From contig NZ_BMZE01000001.1 in assembly GCF_014652635.1 (NCBI RefSeq), positions 1,290,977 to 1,354,976 on the forward strand: a DNA stretch of 64,000 nucleotides, in the 5' to 3' direction. The DNA comes from Devosia pacifica (lineage in GTDB: Bacteria; Pseudomonadota; Alphaproteobacteria; Rhizobiales; Devosiaceae). Every line of letters starts with the position of its first letter. Position 1 is the stretch's first letter. This document shows positions 8,781 through 18,071 of this stretch, piece after piece. The translations under genes and the position numbers were made by a program. Under the pieces are notes generated by a model. It searched no databases, was not told the DNA's origin, and saw only the letters and a list, made by a program, of their open reading frames with translations.

Positions 8781-9788
8781 TTAGGGGCGCGGAATGCCGA
8801 ATTCGGACGGATCGTTCGGAGCCGCACCGCCCTCATATTGCTGCCAGGCGTTAATGCTGAGATACGGCATCGCAGCCTCTACGGCTTCTTCGCCATAGCT
8901 CGGGCTGAACAGCGAGCCGCGCTCTGAGGCAAATGTCTTCAAAGCTTCGGAGTTCGAGATCTGCTCTTCCCAGATCTGATCGAGGCTCGACAGCACTTCC
9001 TCCGGCGCATCTGCAGGAACGAAAAGGCCGAAATAGTTCGGGGCGACAGCAGCGTCCGGCAGGAAGTCGGTGATCGCGGGGATCGTGCCATATCCTTCCA
9101 GTTCGAGCGGCTGTTGCGCCATGACGGCCAGCGGACGCAGGCGCCCGGCGCGGATCATGTCGACTTGTTCGACGGCGGTCTGAGCCGTCATCTGGGTTTC
9201 GCCAGCAACGGTCGAAGTGACTGCAGGATTGCCGCCATCATAGACCACTTGCTTGTAATCGATGTCGGCGGCGCTCTCGATCGCCTGCATGCTGACCGCC
9301 GTCGCGGAAGTCAGGCCGGCCGAGCCGACCGTGATCGCGTCGCCGCCGTCCTGAAGGTCTTCCAGCAGGTCGTTGAAGTCTTCCCAGTCGCTGTCAGCCG
9401 AGACCGATATCAGTGACGGCTGCGCGACATGCAGATAGAGGCGCCAGTCTTCCAGCGGCACATCGAGCGTGCCGAGAACCGGATACGTTCCAAGGTCGAT
9501 CGCAGCGCCGGCGGCAATCATCATCCCATCATGCGGCGCCTCCCAGACCGAGCGCGTGCCGACGGACCCTGAAGCTCCGGGCTGGTTGAGCACGACAAAT
9601 GTCTGGCCCAGTGCTTCTGAAAGCTCTTCGGCGACGACGCGTGTGACGGTGTCTGTGGAGCCGCCGGCGGCCCACGGAACGACAATGGTCACGGGTTCGC
9701 TCGGCGCCCACTCCTGAGCAGTAGCATCCTGTGCCATCGCAGGCGCCAGCGCAGTGGCGCAGAGCGCGAGAACCAATACGGATTTCAT
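8781..9788 (-). CDS. tctC: Tripartite tricarboxylate transporter substrate-binding protein, TctC/BugT family
   Basis: 335 residues from the ATG at 9788. An in-frame TTG lies two codons earlier, but AAGGAGGG is 8 nt from the ATG, which favours the ATG. A Sec signal peptide (KSVLVLALCATALAPAMAQ) is followed by the Bug-family fold, with VTIVVPWAAGGSTDTVTR near the N-terminus and VLNQPGASGSVGT for ligand binding. It is the first gene of the eight-gene leftward operon. The ligand is probably a carboxylated compound such as a sugar acid or dicarboxylate. The family binds many, so the identity is open. Confidence 0.92.
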   Translation of the reverse strand: MKSVLVLALCATALAPAMAQDATAQEWAPSEPVTIVVPWAAGGSTDTVTRVVAEELSEALGQTFVVLNQPGASGSVGTRSVWEAPHDGMMIAAGAAIDLGTYPVLGTLDVPLEDWRLYLHVAQPSLISVSADSDWEDFNDLLEDLQDGGDAITVGSAGLTSATAVSMQAIESAADIDYKQVVYDGGNPAVTSTVAGETQMTAQTAVEQVDMIRAGRLRPLAVMAQQPLELEGYGTIPAITDFLPDAAVAPNYFGLFVPADAPEEVLSSLDQIWEEQISNSEALKTFASERGSLFSPSYGEEAVEAAMPYLSINAWQQYEGGAAPNDPSEFGIPRP

Positions 9789-9805
9789 CAACAATTCCCT
9801 CCTTA

Positions 9806-9827
9806 ACTAACCAGTTGGATAGTTAGT
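9806..9827. promoter_or_regulatory. Candidate TetR operator upstream of the TTT operon
   Basis: ACTAAC (9806-9811) and GTTAGT (9822-9827) form an inverted repeat centred on AGTTGG, about 18 nt upstream of the tctC start and just before its SD. The size and symmetry match TetR-family operators, and a TetR gene lies inside this operon. On the minus strand a TTGACA at 9850-9845 could be the -35 box of a promoter overlapping this site. Confidence 0.5.
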
Positions 9828-10811
9828 CAAGGTTACGGTCGGACTGTCAAGGTGTATCGGCATCCTTGTGCCCTCGGGCGACCCAGTTCCGGTGCTAGCA
9901 TCAGGCGAAATGCGTCGCTTCAGAGCGACTAAGAATCATTGTCACCCATGCGGCTGCATCGCAGCGTCGTGGCATCAAGATCACCTGTTCATCGAGAAAT
10001 TATACATTGGCCCGGAACATCAGGGGGCGCGGTATTGGCGCAATTGTGCTGAGAGCAAAGACGAGCCTTGCTGCCGAAAGAGGTCTGCGGACGAAGCTTT
10101 AGCGTCAAGACATCCAACCCAGCTGACCGGTTTACAAGCGAGAGGGCTTCACTCTGGAACCGAAACAGTCTGAGCGCCGTCGCTTCTCTAAGGGCGTCGC
10201 CTGACGTCGCGCTGCGGTCGATCTCGGAGGTTACGGCGATGTCTGCTTCATAAGAGGCGATTAACCCCTTCTGACTAGCGGAATGGGACACGCTGATCTG
10301 CCTAGGCCCGGACGACAGCTATGCGCCCCCTTTCCGACGTTGAGACCGGATTTCGATTTCCGAAACCTGCCGTTCCCCTTTGGCCGTCACAACGCCTAGA
10401 ACGGACAGTCCGCTTTGTGAGCCGATAGCCACCAAAGCGGGCCGCCGACTGGGAGCCCTCAATTTACCAGTTGAAACGCGAGCAGCTTTCAGCAGCCATA
10501 CATGGAGTGCTGATCCACCAAAGCTGGACCCTTCGATATGGCGTTGAACCAGGTGACGACAGGTTAGCGGCGGGTGCGTAAGTTTCCGACGACACGATTG
10601 CGGTGACGGGCGGCGCCATGCCGAGTTCGATCTCGAGCCTCGGAATGTCGAGAAGGTTGAACTTTATGAATTCCCGCCCATCCGGTTCGACATTGCTGCG
10701 GGGGGCAGAGAAGGGATTCGTCAAACGCCCCGTGGTGGACATGCCACTCTCAAGAACGCCGGAAAAGTGGACATTCGTTTGCGTCCCCAAGGTCATGGGC
10801 AACATTAAAGC
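9828..10811. other. About 1 kb without a convincing gene
   Basis: It separates the leftward TTT operon from the leftward HTH-TPR gene. Several frames are open (about 100 codons near 9990-10290 and 10464-10805) but lack a good ribosome binding site, coherent domains or codon bias. One rightward frame around 10590-10808 reads protein-like (for example VEKVELYEFPPIRFDIA) but has no start, so it may be a remnant. The part at 10310-10460 is rich in short inverted elements such as AGTCCGCTTT. Confidence 0.45.
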
Positions 10812-12236
10812 TTACTGTTCCTTCGACGGGATGACCGGGAAACCAAGTCCCGCGATTTGACGGAGGAAACTCTCATCCCGCCGGGCTACATCGAAGGCGG
10901 GATCAATGCTGTAGTAGAAGGCTTGTCGCGTGGGCGTGTTTTCGAGCTGATCGACGGCGCCCTGCCAGTCGCCGGCCAAGGCAAGCACATGGGCGCGAAA
11001 GTACTGTTCGAGACTGTCGCGGAGATCGGGGCGTCTGGCGGCGCTGGCCATGGCGTCAATCATTGCGGCTTCGCCACCTCTGCGCCATCCCGCCTCGGCC
11101 GCTTCAGCCAGGATCTCGCCGGATCGACTATCGATCAAGTCGAACCAGTCATGTAGGGTCGCAAGATAAGCTGGCAGATCGTGGGCTGCGAGCTCGGAGA
11201 ACAATAGGAACCGGTAGGGGTTGCGGTAGTTGGTCTCGTTCTGCAGCAGCTGAAGAAGAACGTTCCGGGCGCCATGCGCGTCTCCCTGTCCCAGCTGTAT
11301 CATCGCCTGGGAAACCAGGATTGACCGCGACTCTGGCAAGATCTCACGAGCCTTGCGTATCTGCGTTTCCGCTTCGTTGAGCCGGCCACTCGTCATCAAG
11401 GCTGAGGCATACCATTGCCTGGCTTGCGCATTGTCGGGATCGGCTGCGATAGCCCTTTCGAAGTACTCAAATGCCTCGTCATAGTTCTTGCGCCAAAAGT
11501 AGGACAGGTCACCGAGGACGGTCAGCGCCGAAGCCTGGCGGGGATCGATCTCAATGGCACGCTTGGCCGCCTCCATCGACAGGCCATAGCCTTCTTCTGC
11601 CGGCTTCACGTGATACTCGACCATGAGATTGTAGATCGTTGCGAGATCTGCTTCGGCATCCGCAAATCGTGGGGCGAGCTGAGTGACCTGGTGCAAAAGC
11701 CTCTCTGCCTCCAGCAAACTGTCGCGGGTCCTCTTCGGCCACAGATAACCGGCTTCGCTGTAAAGAGTATAAACGGCATCAGGCAGCGTTTCGGCAGTGC
11801 GGGCGGTCGCTGGGGCTTGGTCACTGTAGGCGGTCCAAAAATAAACAGTAGTTACGAACAGCAAGCCCAATGCCATGAGGGCCACTACGGCCCGCGACAG
11901 TGCAGAGGTCACCCGGCCGGGGAACCCCGATAGTGTTTGCGCGTCGGTGCTCTCATCGCGTTCCATCGAGCCAGCGCTTGCCGCGATAGCGTTCAGAGCA
12001 TCACCTGGTTCAAGTGGTTGGGATTGAGCGCCGTGCCCGTGCGTCAGCCATGCGTCGAGTTCATGCGCGTAAGCGTATACAGACACGCCCTTTTTGCCGG
12101 CCGCGCGATGCACCGGTAACGCACGGGTTTCGGCCCAACGTCGTACCGTGCTCTGGTTGCGTTTGAAATGATCGGCGATTGCCTGCCATCCCGAAAGCAG
12201 GTCCTCGCTGAGGCCCACAGTCTTGTTGCCATCCAT
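10812..12236 (-). CDS. Membrane-anchored HTH protein with C-terminal TPR repeats
   Basis: A 474-residue protein. Residues 10-66 form an excisionase/MerR-like helix-turn-helix (GWQAIADHFKRNQSTVRRWA, then VYAYAHELDAWL). Residues 115-137 are a single strongly hydrophobic segment (VVALMALGLLFVTTVYFW). From about 150 onward are tetratricopeptide-like helical pairs, for example NYDEAFEYFERAIAADPDNA. The layout suggests a one-component, inner-membrane regulator with DNA binding inside and TPRs in the periplasm, comparable in plan to CadC/ToxR-type proteins but with a different HTH. It is divergent from the giant secreted-type protein gene about 400 bp away, which is the obvious candidate target. No regulatory link is shown. 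Confidence 0.78.
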   Translation of the reverse strand: MDGNKTVGLSEDLLSGWQAIADHFKRNQSTVRRWAETRALPVHRAAGKKGVSVYAYAHELDAWLTHGHGAQSQPLEPGDALNAIAASAGSMERDESTDAQTLSGFPGRVTSALSRAVVALMALGLLFVTTVYFWTAYSDQAPATARTAETLPDAVYTLYSEAGYLWPKRTRDSLLEAERLLHQVTQLAPRFADAEADLATIYNLMVEYHVKPAEEGYGLSMEAAKRAIEIDPRQASALTVLGDLSYFWRKNYDEAFEYFERAIAADPDNAQARQWYASALMTSGRLNEAETQIRKAREILPESRSILVSQAMIQLGQGDAHGARNVLLQLLQNETNYRNPYRFLLFSELAAHDLPAYLATLHDWFDLIDSRSGEILAEAAEAGWRRGGEAAMIDAMASAARRPDLRDSLEQYFRAHVLALAGDWQGAVDQLENTPTRQAFYYSIDPAFDVARRDESFLRQIAGLGFPVIPSKEQ

Positions 12237-12638
12237 GCGCCTGATCCCTCGAGCAAAATCGCCAGTATCATGCGCTCACTCCTGCATTTTTTCAAAATGT
12301 AAGCAATAACCCCGTTGGCGTATATGCGGACGCTGGCGTTGTGTTGGGAGATGTTTGTTCCTTGGCTCAAAGCCCTCAGTATTTGAAGTCGAGCGACTGA
12401 GAAAAAACTGACTTGGGAACCTATTGCCGTAAATCAGCCAAATATGAGCGTAGATGAACGCACATGCGCGCACATGCAAAGTTTTCGTAAGCTCCTGATT
12501 TCCCTAAATTGTTGGCAATCCGACTGTCGAGCGTCCCTCCTTAGACAGTCTCAGCTGAATAGCCAGATACGGCAATTTCGTTGGGCATAGCTGGAGGAGG
12601 TCTCGCGGCCGCGAATGCATCAGCAGGGAAGACAAGTC
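12237..12638. other. Divergent promoter region between the HTH-TPR gene and the giant protein gene
   Basis: About 400 bp, noticeably more AT-rich than its flanks, with runs such as ttttttcaaaatg near 12290. It should hold the promoters of both divergent genes. A perfect 12-bp palindrome TCGCGGCCGCGA lies at 12603-12614, between a GGAGGAGG element and the coding start. It could be a regulator site or an mRNA leader hairpin. Confidence 0.4.
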
Positions 12639-15600
12639 ATGCCAATTTCACCGGATGAAATTGAACGCGTTTCCGTCAGCGGAGACGGCGTCGAGGGGAA
12701 TAGCTATAGCGCCAGCCTAACCTCGATGTCAGCAGATGGCCGATACGTAGTTTTCGCGAGCCAGGCAAGCAACCTGACCGGCACCGCAACCAGCGGTAGC
12801 CAAATCTTTCGCAAGGACATGCTGACTGGTGAGGTGGATTTGGTCTCTTCAGACGACACCGGCGCATACGGTTTGGGAACCAGCGACAACCCCGAGATCA
12901 GCGCTGATGGACGCTACGTGGTCTTTGAAAGTACCGCGGCCAATTTGGTGGCGGGCGATACGGGCGGCGCCAGGGACGTCTTTCTCAAGGACCTCCAGAC
13001 CGGCGCAATTACCCGCGTTTCTGAACTCAACGATGGGACGAGCGGCAACGGTGACAGCGGCCAGGCATCGATCTCTGCCGATGGCCAGTATGTCACGTTC
13101 TTCAGCCTTGCTGGCAATCTGACAGGTGAAACCAGTAACGGGCAGGATCAGATCCTGTTTTGGGACAAGGATACAGGGGCATTTACCCGGATAAGCGAAG
13201 CGCCTGATGGGGGATTGGGCAATGGTCTGAGCCGATCGCCTCACATTTCCGGGGATGGGCGCTATGTGGTTTTCGACAGTCAGGCATCCAACCTATCGAG
13301 CGACAATGACATCTATAATGATGTCTTCCTATGGGATCGGGACAACCCCGGACTGACGCTGATCTCCACCGGCGGCGCCCATCAGAGTGCTAGCAGCTAT
13401 TCCCCGATACTCTCCGACGACGGAAAGGTCATCACATTCTATAGCGCCGCAACCAATCTCGTTGCCGACGCTGACACCAACGGCTCTACCACAGATGCGT
13501 TCGCCTATTTCTTTGACACCGACACGATCGAAAGTGTGTCCGACACGCAGGGGGGCGATCAAGCTGACAGTGGTGTAATCAGCGGTACGGTATCCAACGA
13601 GACCGCGAACGGTGATCGCTTCGTCGTCCTGCGATCGACAGCATCCAACTACCCCGACTCCCCGAGTACACAGTCGGCCCCCGTCAATCAGGTCTACGTG
13701 AAGAATCTTCGCACTGGTGAACTGATCAACATCTCCCAAGGTGAGGCCGCAGGGGGCGGGGCTGTGTCACAAGACGGCTCCTTTTTCACCTATTTCAGCT
13801 CTGCGTCCAACCTGGTGCCGGACGACACAAACGCCTCTGAAGATATCTTCCAGCTTGGGCACGATGGCGTGCTCGATGCCCGGATTTCAATTGGAGCCGA
13901 TGCCACCAGTGTCAATGAAGGCGGCAGCGGCACAACCAACTATACGTTCACTGTATCGCGGGGTGGCGAGCTTATCGGCCAGTCCTCCGTCGACTACGCA
14001 GTCACCGGCTCGGGAACAAACGCCGCTGAGGCCTCAGATTTTACCGAAGGCACGCTTCCGTCAGGAACCGTCGAATTCGCCTATGGTCAAACGGAGGCAA
14101 CGCTGACGATCCAGATCGCCGGCGACGTCGATATCGAGCCGGATGAGACCTTCACTGTCACCCTATCGGATCCTCAAAATGCGGCAATCACCACAGCAAG
14201 TGCTAGCGGCACTATCGCCAATGATGATCCGGGCAACGCGACGGCGAGCCCTGTGGCGCTTGATGTCGATTTTGGTCAAATCGGCAAAGGTGTCGACGTC
14301 ACCGCCAATGCCGCGGATGTGGTTTCCGACTTTGCGACCGACGCGGACACCGACCTCTCAGCCGCATCCCTGACTTTTCTCACTGCCAGCGTCGATGGCG
14401 TGAGCTACAGCCTCGCAGACATCGGCTTTTCATACACAATGGGTGCCGGTGATGCCGGCAGCTTCACCATCAACAATGAGACGGTCGCTGCCTTCGCATC
14501 ACTCACCAGCGGTCAAACTGCAAATGTCTCAATTTCGTTCGAGGTCAGCGATGGAACCACCACCGATACCGGAGTGCTGACTTATCAAGTGGTGGGCGGC
14601 GTCAATACATATGACGCAGCGATTGACCTTCTCGGACCAAGCGTTGTTGACCAGGAGGTTGTGGCAGAAGCGAATGCCGCCGGCAACGAGAGCAAGGCCG
14701 GTGTCGCAGTCACCGGCCCGCTGTCGCTTGAGGCGCTTTTTGGCGAGCTCGAGCTTGCCGGAACCGTGAGCGAAATCGATGATCTGCTGTATGACGGAAT
14801 CGGTGCTTCGAGCAACCTTGACAATGTGGCGGTTGCCATTGCCTCAAATAATGCGAGTGCCATGGCAACCGCACAAAACCAGTCGGTTTCGCGGGCGATG
14901 GCCTTCGATGCGTCGTCAACCTCGGTGGCGTCGGCAGACCAGTCTTCCAACGCGACCGCGTTGTCCGTGGACGGGTCGTTGGCCAGAGCCGAGGCAGTGC
15001 AATCAAGTGCAGCTGTCTCGGTAGCGGTCCACGATTTTAACGCGATTTCCTCGGCCACGAATGCATCCGATGCCGTTGCTGCAGGAAAGGCAGATGGTTC
15101 GGCAAATGCAGATGCAAGAGACAACGGCTCGGCCTCCGCTCTCGCGGAACTTGGAGCTGAAGCCTCCGCCTATGCTGACGTCAACTCGGTCGCAGTGTCG
15201 CGCGCGTCGGGTGAAACCGACCCGAGCGATGCTATCTCGGACGCCTATGCCAACGCTTCGAACAATTCGGTGGTCATGGCGCAATCAGTCTCGGACTCCA
15301 CCGCCAACGCCACTGGTGACATGCAAGCGGCTGGCTACGCGGGTGCTGCAAACGCGTCGATCGCGTCGGCAAGCGCCCTAAATCCAGGGACAGCAGCAGA
15401 CTATTCGGGCACGCTGACGGATGTCGTCACCATAAAGGTAACTATCGCCAAGGCGCAGGCGGCCGACTACGCGGCGAATGCAATCGCGGACGACGGCGCT
15501 ACCATGCCCGGCTTTGCATCGTCGATTGCAACAGCAGTAACCGCCGATGCCGACATTTCTACTGCGAGCACAATGCCGGATGGCAGCAGCGCAGCATTCG

Positions 15601-17021
15601 CTGCGGCAATGGATAGTTCTCAAGCGAACGCGGCAGCAGACGCCGCCCAGGCGATCGCCGGCGCGATCAATGCTTCTGCCGCCGGCAGCCAGGCTGAAGG
15701 CGGCAACAGGGTGGTTGTGGGCGCCGATAGCACTACGACCAATCCAGGTGGCGATGCACCGACCTACAACGCGGGCGGTGCCCCGATTGAGATCACTGCC
15801 AATGGTAGCGGCCTTTCAGGTGGTACGCTGGTCTACGACCTGTTCGCCGTCGCGAGCGATGAGAGTTTTCGGGTAACCCGGGGAACCGCGTCGTCGCTGC
15901 CAGTTGGTGTCACGCCTTCGGGCTTGAGCACGTCCATCCAGTCGGTTGTCATATCCGGATTCCCTTCTGGAACCGCACTGTCAGCCGGGGTTCCCAATGC
16001 CGACAGCACCGCCTTTGCCTTCAACGACGCGCCGCCGGCAGACCTGACAATGACGGTGCCGGCCAGCGCGTCGAATTTCACGTTGATGGTCGCCGTTACC
16101 GACGACGATGGGACGGCCACGGCAACGCAATCTGTCGATGTCCTTACACCGTCTTCCGGCGGCGGCGGCGGCGGCGGCGGTGGCGGCGGTGGCGGCGGTG
16201 GCGGCGGTGGCAGTGGCACCCCGCCAGCGCACACTATTACGCCGAACGCCGTCACGATCGTCATTCCTGGAGAGCACGCCGACGTCCAGACGATTTCCGG
16301 CAATCCCGGAACGGTGGACGAGGTGCATGTCAGCGTCAGCGTAATCCTTGGTGAAGGGCTGGAGAACGTGGTGCTGTTTGGCACCGGCGACTATTTGGTC
16401 CAGACCAACGATCTCGATAATATCGTTTATGGCAATGTTGGCGACACGCTCATTTTCGCGAGTGCCGGTCGTGACTATATTGACGGCGGATTTGGCCACA
16501 ACACCGTGGTTTTTACGGGTGCGAGTTCGGATTATGTAGTCGGCATCATCAATGGCGTCGCGGAGGTGACCAACCTTCTCACCGGCGATGTCAGTACCGT
16601 CGCGAACGTTGCAAGCTTGCAATTTAATGATGTCCAGGTGCCGCTCTTCGCTACCGGTCAGAGCGTCTTGGCAGGCTTTTACGAAGCGTTTCTTGGTCGC
16701 GAGTTCGACCCAGAGGGCTTTGCCTACTGGATGGGCCAAAGCGCTGGCGGGCTCGACCCCTACGCGATGGTGCAGCACTTCATCGCCCCACCCGAGTTCG
16801 GAGAACGAACCGAAACCCTCACCTCAACGGAGTTCGTGGACTGGCTGTATCACGGCTTTCTCGAACGCGAGCCGGATCCGGACGGCTTTGCCTATTGGGT
16901 AGACGCGATCGAGAACGGTCAGAGCTACGCAGACGTCGCCGGCAGTTTCGTGTTCGCGGAAGAGGTCGGCATACGGATCGATGAGCTTTTCGACCGCAAT
17001 GACTGGCTGATGGTGGCCTGA
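12639..17021 (+). CDS. Giant multi-domain, probably type I-secreted protein (propeller, Calx-beta, Ala/Ser-rich, RTX-like, DUF4214)
   Basis: 1460 residues from the ATG at 12639 (AGGGAAGA 7 nt upstream). An ATG at 12615 would add eight residues and sits behind a GGAGGAGG element. Residues 1-410 hold seven repeats of the type SADGRYVVFxSxASNL, consistent with a seven-bladed TolB/WD40-like propeller. About 415-532 is a Calx-beta domain (VNEGGSG, PDETFTVTLS). 535-655 is a cadherin/VCBS-like domain. 670-1020 is a long Ala/Ser/Asn-rich segment with alternating small residues. A second cadherin-like part is followed by a run of about 20 glycines, a short RTX-like stretch (YGNVGDTLIF, SAGRDYIDGGFG) and two DUF4214 repeats (GREFDPEGFAYW, EREPDPDGFAYW). 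There is no N-terminal signal peptide, so a C-terminal type I secretion route is inferred. The role could be surface layer, adhesion or matrix. Confidence 0.85.
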   Translation: MPISPDEIERVSVSGDGVEGNSYSASLTSMSADGRYVVFASQASNLTGTATSGSQIFRKDMLTGEVDLVSSDDTGAYGLGTSDNPEISADGRYVVFESTAANLVAGDTGGARDVFLKDLQTGAITRVSELNDGTSGNGDSGQASISADGQYVTFFSLAGNLTGETSNGQDQILFWDKDTGAFTRISEAPDGGLGNGLSRSPHISGDGRYVVFDSQASNLSSDNDIYNDVFLWDRDNPGLTLISTGGAHQSASSYSPILSDDGKVITFYSAATNLVADADTNGSTTDAFAYFFDTDTIESVSDTQGGDQADSGVISGTVSNETANGDRFVVLRSTASNYPDSPSTQSAPVNQVYVKNLRTGELINISQGEAAGGGAVSQDGSFFTYFSSASNLVPDDTNASEDIFQLGHDGVLDARISIGADATSVNEGGSGTTNYTFTVSRGGELIGQSSVDYAVTGSGTNAAEASDFTEGTLPSGTVEFAYGQTEATLTIQIAGDVDIEPDETFTVTLSDPQNAAITTASASGTIANDDPGNATASPVALDVDFGQIGKGVDVTANAADVVSDFATDADTDLSAASLTFLTASVDGVSYSLADIGFSYTMGAGDAGSFTINNETVAAFASLTSGQTANVSISFEVSDGTTTDTGVLTYQVVGGVNTYDAAIDLLGPSVVDQEVVAEANAAGNESKAGVAVTGPLSLEALFGELELAGTVSEIDDLLYDGIGASSNLDNVAVAIASNNASAMATAQNQSVSRAMAFDASSTSVASADQSSNATALSVDGSLARAEAVQSSAAVSVAVHDFNAISSATNASDAVAAGKADGSANADARDNGSASALAELGAEASAYADVNSVAVSRASGETDPSDAISDAYANASNNSVVMAQSVSDSTANATGDMQAAGYAGAANASIASASALNPGTAADYSGTLTDVVTIKVTIAKAQAADYAANAIADDGATMPGFASSIATAVTADADISTASTMPDGSSAAFAAAMDSSQANAAADAAQAIAGAINASAAGSQAEGGNRVVVGADSTTTNPGGDAPTYNAGGAPIEITANGSGLSGGTLVYDLFAVASDESFRVTRGTASSLPVGVTPSGLSTSIQSVVISGFPSGTALSAGVPNADSTAFAFNDAPPADLTMTVPASASNFTLMVAVTDDDGTATATQSVDVLTPSSGGGGGGGGGGGGGGGGGGSGTPPAHTITPNAVTIVIPGEHADVQTISGNPGTVDEVHVSVSVILGEGLENVVLFGTGDYLVQTNDLDNIVYGNVGDTLIFASAGRDYIDGGFGHNTVVFTGASSDYVVGIINGVAEVTNLLTGDVSTVANVASLQFNDVQVPLFATGQSVLAGFYEAFLGREFDPEGFAYWMGQSAGGLDPYAMVQHFIAPPEFGERTETLTSTEFVDWLYHGFLEREPDPDGFAYWVDAIENGQSYADVAGSFVFAEEVGIRIDELFDRNDWLMVA
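16159..16214 (+). repeat. Glycine-coding GGC/GGT microsatellite
   Basis: A run of GGC triplets passes into repeated GGTGGCGGC units and encodes about 20 consecutive glycines in the giant protein. Because the unit is a triplet, length changes keep the frame and would alter linker length only. Confidence 0.8.
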
Positions 17022-18071
17022 GCGAACGGCGCCAAATCCAAAAAGTGTTGATCTGGGGGCCCCGCGCCCCGAGACGGCACTTCGTGAATTAGGGCCATCT
17101 CACCACCCAAATGTGTGCGGAAACTGTGCGGACCAAACTGACGTTACCGCTAACTCTGATGTATCGGCGTCCGGCCAGAACAAGGCTGCGAACTCTTATA
17201 TCGTTGAAGAAGAACGCTGATTTCCACGCTCGTGCACTGCGGCGTCCAGTCCGCGATCTCATTCGGGTCGTGCTAGAGGTGACACCATTAGCGGCGCCGA
17301 CTCTATCCGGACGCCGGGACAGCGGCGAATGGCTCCTTTTGGATCTTCAGCGAGAAGATGGATGGCATCTCGTGTTCAGTCCACGGTAAAATTCGCGCCA
17401 AGCCTAACACGAAGGGATCAAGAGTACCCAAGGCTCTGTGTCCCCCTGAATGAGGCAACTTCAGGTCGCCGGAGCTCTAAGCTCTTAGCGTGGGCTCATT
17501 TAACGCCACCGGAGATGGACCGACTTATTCCGCCCGTCAGCATCTGACCGAATTTTGGGACAAGCGATACGCGGCTGCCTGGGTGCTACCTAGATCCTCT
17601 AGGGCGCCATCATCTTGCATAGCAAGCAAGGGCTAAACCACCGTAAGGCCAAGTAAAAATTTGGTAGCGGAGGAGGGACGCGCTACCAATGGCGGCGGAA
17701 AGGCTGAAAATCCTAGGCTTCCCAAGTGTGGCAGTGAAACCCGGATACGTATCTCTGTCACAGAACTACCAGGCAGACAAGTCTTCAAGCCAGAGGGCGG
17801 AAGAACGTTGCCCCTACCTTATATCCAGCGCGGTGGAGATTTGGGCGGTTGTTGCAGCCGATTGGGTGAGCGACGCGGGCGGTCGCGGCCCAATAGGGCG
17901 CAGCGGCATAGGCAGCATCGAAGTTAGTGTCGGCGGCTTGGATGATGGCTTTGATCGAGGAGGTCAATCACGTGGATGCGCTCGCCGGTGCTGCCGGGCA
18001 GCTATTGTCCGCCAATCGGAAGATCGGCCGGCACCGATGCTGCTGTGCGAAGGAAAAGATAGAATGTGTCA
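17022..18071. other. About 1 kb intergenic stretch, no supported gene
   Basis: It lies between the 3' end of the giant protein gene and the 3' end of the iron ADH gene, which are convergent. Open frames of 60-135 codons occur in both directions near 17660-18096 but overlap one another, lack SD sequences and show no recognisable domain. A minus-strand fragment at 17785-17967 (NFDAAYAAAPYW...) reads somewhat protein-like and may be debris of a lost gene. Confidence 0.45.

Noticed and set aside
9868..10291. Overlapping open frames on both strands (about 60-100 codons)
   Set aside because: They overlap each other, lack SD sequences and start with rare codons. They look like chance openings in GC-rich DNA.
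10464..10805. A 113-codon minus-strand open frame just after the HTH-TPR gene
   Set aside because: The nearest purine-rich element is about 14 nt from the ATG, the sequence has no domain, and another frame on the opposite strand reads at least as protein-like. Treated as non-coding or remnant DNA.
16390..16510. RTX calcium-binding nonapeptide array in the giant protein
   Set aside because: Only one or two loose GGxG-type units are visible, not a true nonapeptide array. Described as RTX-like only.
15833..16778. Long antisense open frames opposite the giant protein gene
   Set aside because: They arise from its Gly/Ala/Ser-rich codons read in reverse (poly-Pro or poly-Ala). No independent SD or domain.
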